NCBI GenBank assembly: GCA_031264605.1
Contig: JAISDQ010000015.1
Span: 1 to 6,934 of the forward strand
From: Synergistaceae bacterium
GTDB taxonomy: Bacteria > Synergistota > Synergistia > Synergistales > Synergistaceae
DNA: 6,934 bases
Direction: 5' to 3'
A program made the translations under genes and the position numbers. A model generated the notes under the pieces. It saw nothing but the letters and a program-made list of their open reading frames with translations, was not told the DNA's origin and did not search any database. This document shows, one piece after another, positions 6,886 through 6,934 of this stretch (position 1 is the first letter of the stretch; each line of letters begins with the position of its first letter).

Positions 6886-6914
6886 ATTATAACATTTCAG
6901 AACAATTTTACCAA
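6886..6914 (-). promoter_or_regulatory. promoter of the mutA-mutB-meaB operon
   Basis: Read on the minus strand, TTGGTA (6914-6909) is followed by a 17-base spacer and then a perfect TATAAT (6891-6886). The bases just before the -10 form TGT, giving an extended -10 (TGnTATAAT). The -35 matches four of six consensus positions. The predicted start is a G near 6879. The region is AT-rich, unlike the coding DNA beside it, and lies upstream of the first operon gene, as expected for a housekeeping-sigma promoter. No operator was recognised. Confidence 0.75.
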
Positions 6915-6934
6915 TGCGATCTTTCAGCGCGGGT

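Noticed and set aside
1..6934. CRISPR arrays, insertion sequences, tRNA or rRNA genes, phage or defence genes
   Set aside because: No spaced repeats, transposase-like sequence, terminal inverted repeats or RNA-gene signatures were seen; nearly all bases are explained by five genes and their control regions.

Overview
The window is chromosomal housekeeping and central-metabolism DNA. It looks like a fairly GC-rich anaerobic bacterium. The form of the RpoC C-terminus, the small SemiSWEET-like protein and the two-subunit methylmalonyl-CoA mutase make me think of Synergistota or a similar amino-acid-fermenting lineage. That is a recollection-based guess, not something the sequence proves.

Left part, plus strand: the window opens inside rpoC and carries the last 306 residues of the RNA polymerase beta' subunit (1-921). 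A perfect inverted repeat (940-978) follows and looks like an intrinsic terminator. Almost touching it is a 103-residue, three-helix SemiSWEET/PQ-loop membrane protein (994-1305).

A 124-base gap (1306-1429) separates these genes from a convergent minus-strand operon that fills the rest. In transcription order this is: a promoter (6914-6886) with consensus-like -35 and extended -10 elements, a leader of about 158 nt, mutA (small methylmalonyl-CoA mutase subunit, 6721-4778), mutB (large catalytic subunit, 4781-2577) and meaB (G-protein chaperone of the mutase, 2590-1430). mutA and mutB overlap by 4 bases (ATGA) and mutB and meaB by 14 bases, so all three are probably translationally coupled.

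Together the three proteins form a complete adenosylcobalamin-dependent mutase unit. MutB carries the active site and the DxHxxG cobalamin-binding motif, MutA is the degenerate structural partner, and MeaB uses GTP to control cofactor loading and protect the enzyme. The unit interconverts succinyl-CoA and (R)-methylmalonyl-CoA, the key step of propionate formation or propionate use. The epimerase, decarboxylase and cobalamin adenosyltransferase are not in the window.

I did not find a new biological system here. The least ordinary features are the RpoC tail, which contains repeated hammerhead-like modules where I expected canonical beta' sequence; the unusual N-terminal extension of MeaB; and the way the SemiSWEET gene sits directly behind the rpoC terminator with no clear promoter of its own.
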